In this document: in pieces, positions 34,325-35,128 of the stretch
How positions within the stretch are numbered: position 1 is the stretch's first letter
Layout: each line of letters begins with the position of its first letter
IMG/VR virus record: IMGVR_UViG_3300048997_000093
Span: 1 to 35,128 of that record
Reading direction: 5' to 3' (one strand)
DNA length: 35,128 bases
From: a virus
Translations under genes and position numbers: made by a program
The notes under the pieces: generated by a model
Databases searched by the model: none
The model's input: only the letters and a program-made list of their open reading frames with translations
Told to the model about the DNA's origin: nothing

Positions 34325-35128
34325 TCAGTAGGTGAACAGGTGAGCCCAGTCATCGGACCAGACCTGCCCGTACAGCGACGTCGACGCGGCGTAGTGGGCG
34401 TGCTGCCAGCGGGCGACCGCGTCGTAGGTGGGCTGCTCGAACAGCCCGTCGGCCCAGCCGTCGGCGGGGTTGCGGATGCCGGGGACGTAGCCGAGGGTGA
34501 TCAGCCGCTGCTGGATCGCCTTCACGTCCGGCCGTTCGTTGGCGTAGTACCCGCCGTGGCTGACGGCGGGTCCGCTGATCAGCCCGAAGTAGTTGCCCGG
34601 CTTCATGTAGGAGGGCCACGCCCGGTGCAGCGTCGCGTGCGGCGGTGGCTTCACCGGCGGTGGCTTCACGATCGGCGCGCCTCCAGCGGCCTCCTGATGC
34701 GAGCCCAGCGGCCCGGAGATCAGCACGACGTCCTCGTCGACGCTGCCCAGCTTGGGCCACTGGTTGCCGGTCTGCCAGATGCAGGAGGTCAGCTTGTGCC
34801 CGCCCATCTTGGACAGCAGGAACTTCATCGCCGGGGCGAGCTGGCTGGCCGTGGGCTCCCACAAGTCCCAGGTGGTCACGGCCGGCGGGGCGCTGATGCC
34901 GAGATCGTGCAGGAGCTGCTTGGCGACCGACCACGACGACGCGCCAGGGATCCAACCGTGCTTCGTGCGCCCGGTCTTGGACAGGGCGACCACCAGCGGC
35001 AGCGGCCCGTAGAACCCGTCGGCGTGGTAGTAACCGCCCCAGATGCTGTTGGTCTCGTCGATGTACGCCTCGATGCCGCCGAGCATCGACGACTGGTAGG
35101 CGGTGTCGAGGTTCAGCATGATCGTCGA
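34325..35128 (-). CDS. Endolysin, C-terminal part
   Basis: The frame is open at the right edge, so the true start lies outside; the ATG at 35119 is probably internal. About 267 residues are visible. The first half resembles a TIM-barrel-type wall hydrolase (IMLNLDTAYQSSMLGGIEAY, then IWGGYYHADGFYGPLPLVVA). The end is a peptidoglycan-binding-like domain: ANERPDVKAIQQRLITLGYV, ADGLFEQPTYDAVARWQHAH. A Pro-rich linker (APIVKPPPVKPPP) separates them. Followed by the holin gene 12 bases downstream. Confidence 0.75.
   Translation of the reverse strand, partial: STIMLNLDTAYQSSMLGGIEAYIDETNSIWGGYYHADGFYGPLPLVVALSKTGRTKHGWIPGASSWSVAKQLLHDLGISAPPAVTTWDLWEPTASQLAPAMKFLLSKMGGHKLTSCIWQTGNQWPKLGSVDEDVVLISGPLGSHQEAAGGAPIVKPPPVKPPPHATLHRAWPSYMKPGNYFGLISGPAVSHGGYYANERPDVKAIQQRLITLGYVPGIRNPADGWADGLFEQPTYDAVARWQHAHYAASTSLYGQVWSDDWAHLFTY

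Noticed and set aside
1-35128. CRISPR array, integrase, attachment site or insertion sequence
   Set aside because: No regularly spaced direct repeats, no tyrosine or serine recombinase and no terminal inverted repeats with a transposase gene were seen. The recurring 17-bp sites are dispersed and tied to promoters.

Overview
The window is very GC-rich and gene-dense. Almost every gene lies on the minus strand, and most neighbours overlap by 1, 4 or 8 bases (TGATG, ATGA and GTGA junctions). Terminase, portal, holin, endolysin, a RecT-type recombinase, a YqaJ-type exonuclease and a RusA-type resolvase identify it as part of a tailed double-stranded DNA phage or prophage. A WhiB-family regulator, a sortase-type anchor and GTG/TTG starts at high GC point to an actinobacterial host. 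The exact host cannot be named. No integrase, immunity repressor, polymerase, capsid or tail gene is in view; structural genes should lie beyond both edges, because the portal runs off the left end and the endolysin off the right.

Layout from right to left, in the direction of minus-strand transcription. Lysis genes (endolysin, holin) lie at 33968-35128. A plus-strand island (32149-33820) holds an HNH endonuclease and a secreted protein with an LPxTG-like anchor, closed by a strong terminator. An early region (26303-32053) carries small hypothetical genes plus an exonuclease and RecT annealing protein. A noncoding block of about 517 bases (25431-25947) with several dyads sits beside two replication-accessory genes (24664-25430). 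Next come small genes and a DUF932 protein (21559-24581).

The most striking part is one continuous 12-gene operon (15588-21481). It contains a ParB-like protein, a TET/JBP-type Fe(II)/2-oxoglutarate oxygenase, an SH3-like small protein, an aGPT-PPlase (amino-acid:DNA transferase)-like protein, a DAAO-like flavoprotein, a DUF3307 membrane protein, a HIT hydrolase and a P-loop kinase. Read together, these look like a pathway for DNA base hypermodification: oxidise a pyrimidine methyl group in DNA, phosphorylate the hydroxymethyl group, replace the phosphate with an amino acid, then trim it with a flavin enzyme. A divergent QueD-like gene follows at 14542-14910. Many small genes then run down to WhiB, RusA, both terminase subunits and the portal.

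A second signal runs through the window: nine copies of a 17-bp inverted repeat (GTCTGG-N5-CCAGAC type), mostly at promoters with a TATNGT -10 box. It is usually followed by a conserved CCCACCCAAGGGAG leader that carries the ribosome binding site. This looks like a phage-wide operator and start-associated sequence system.
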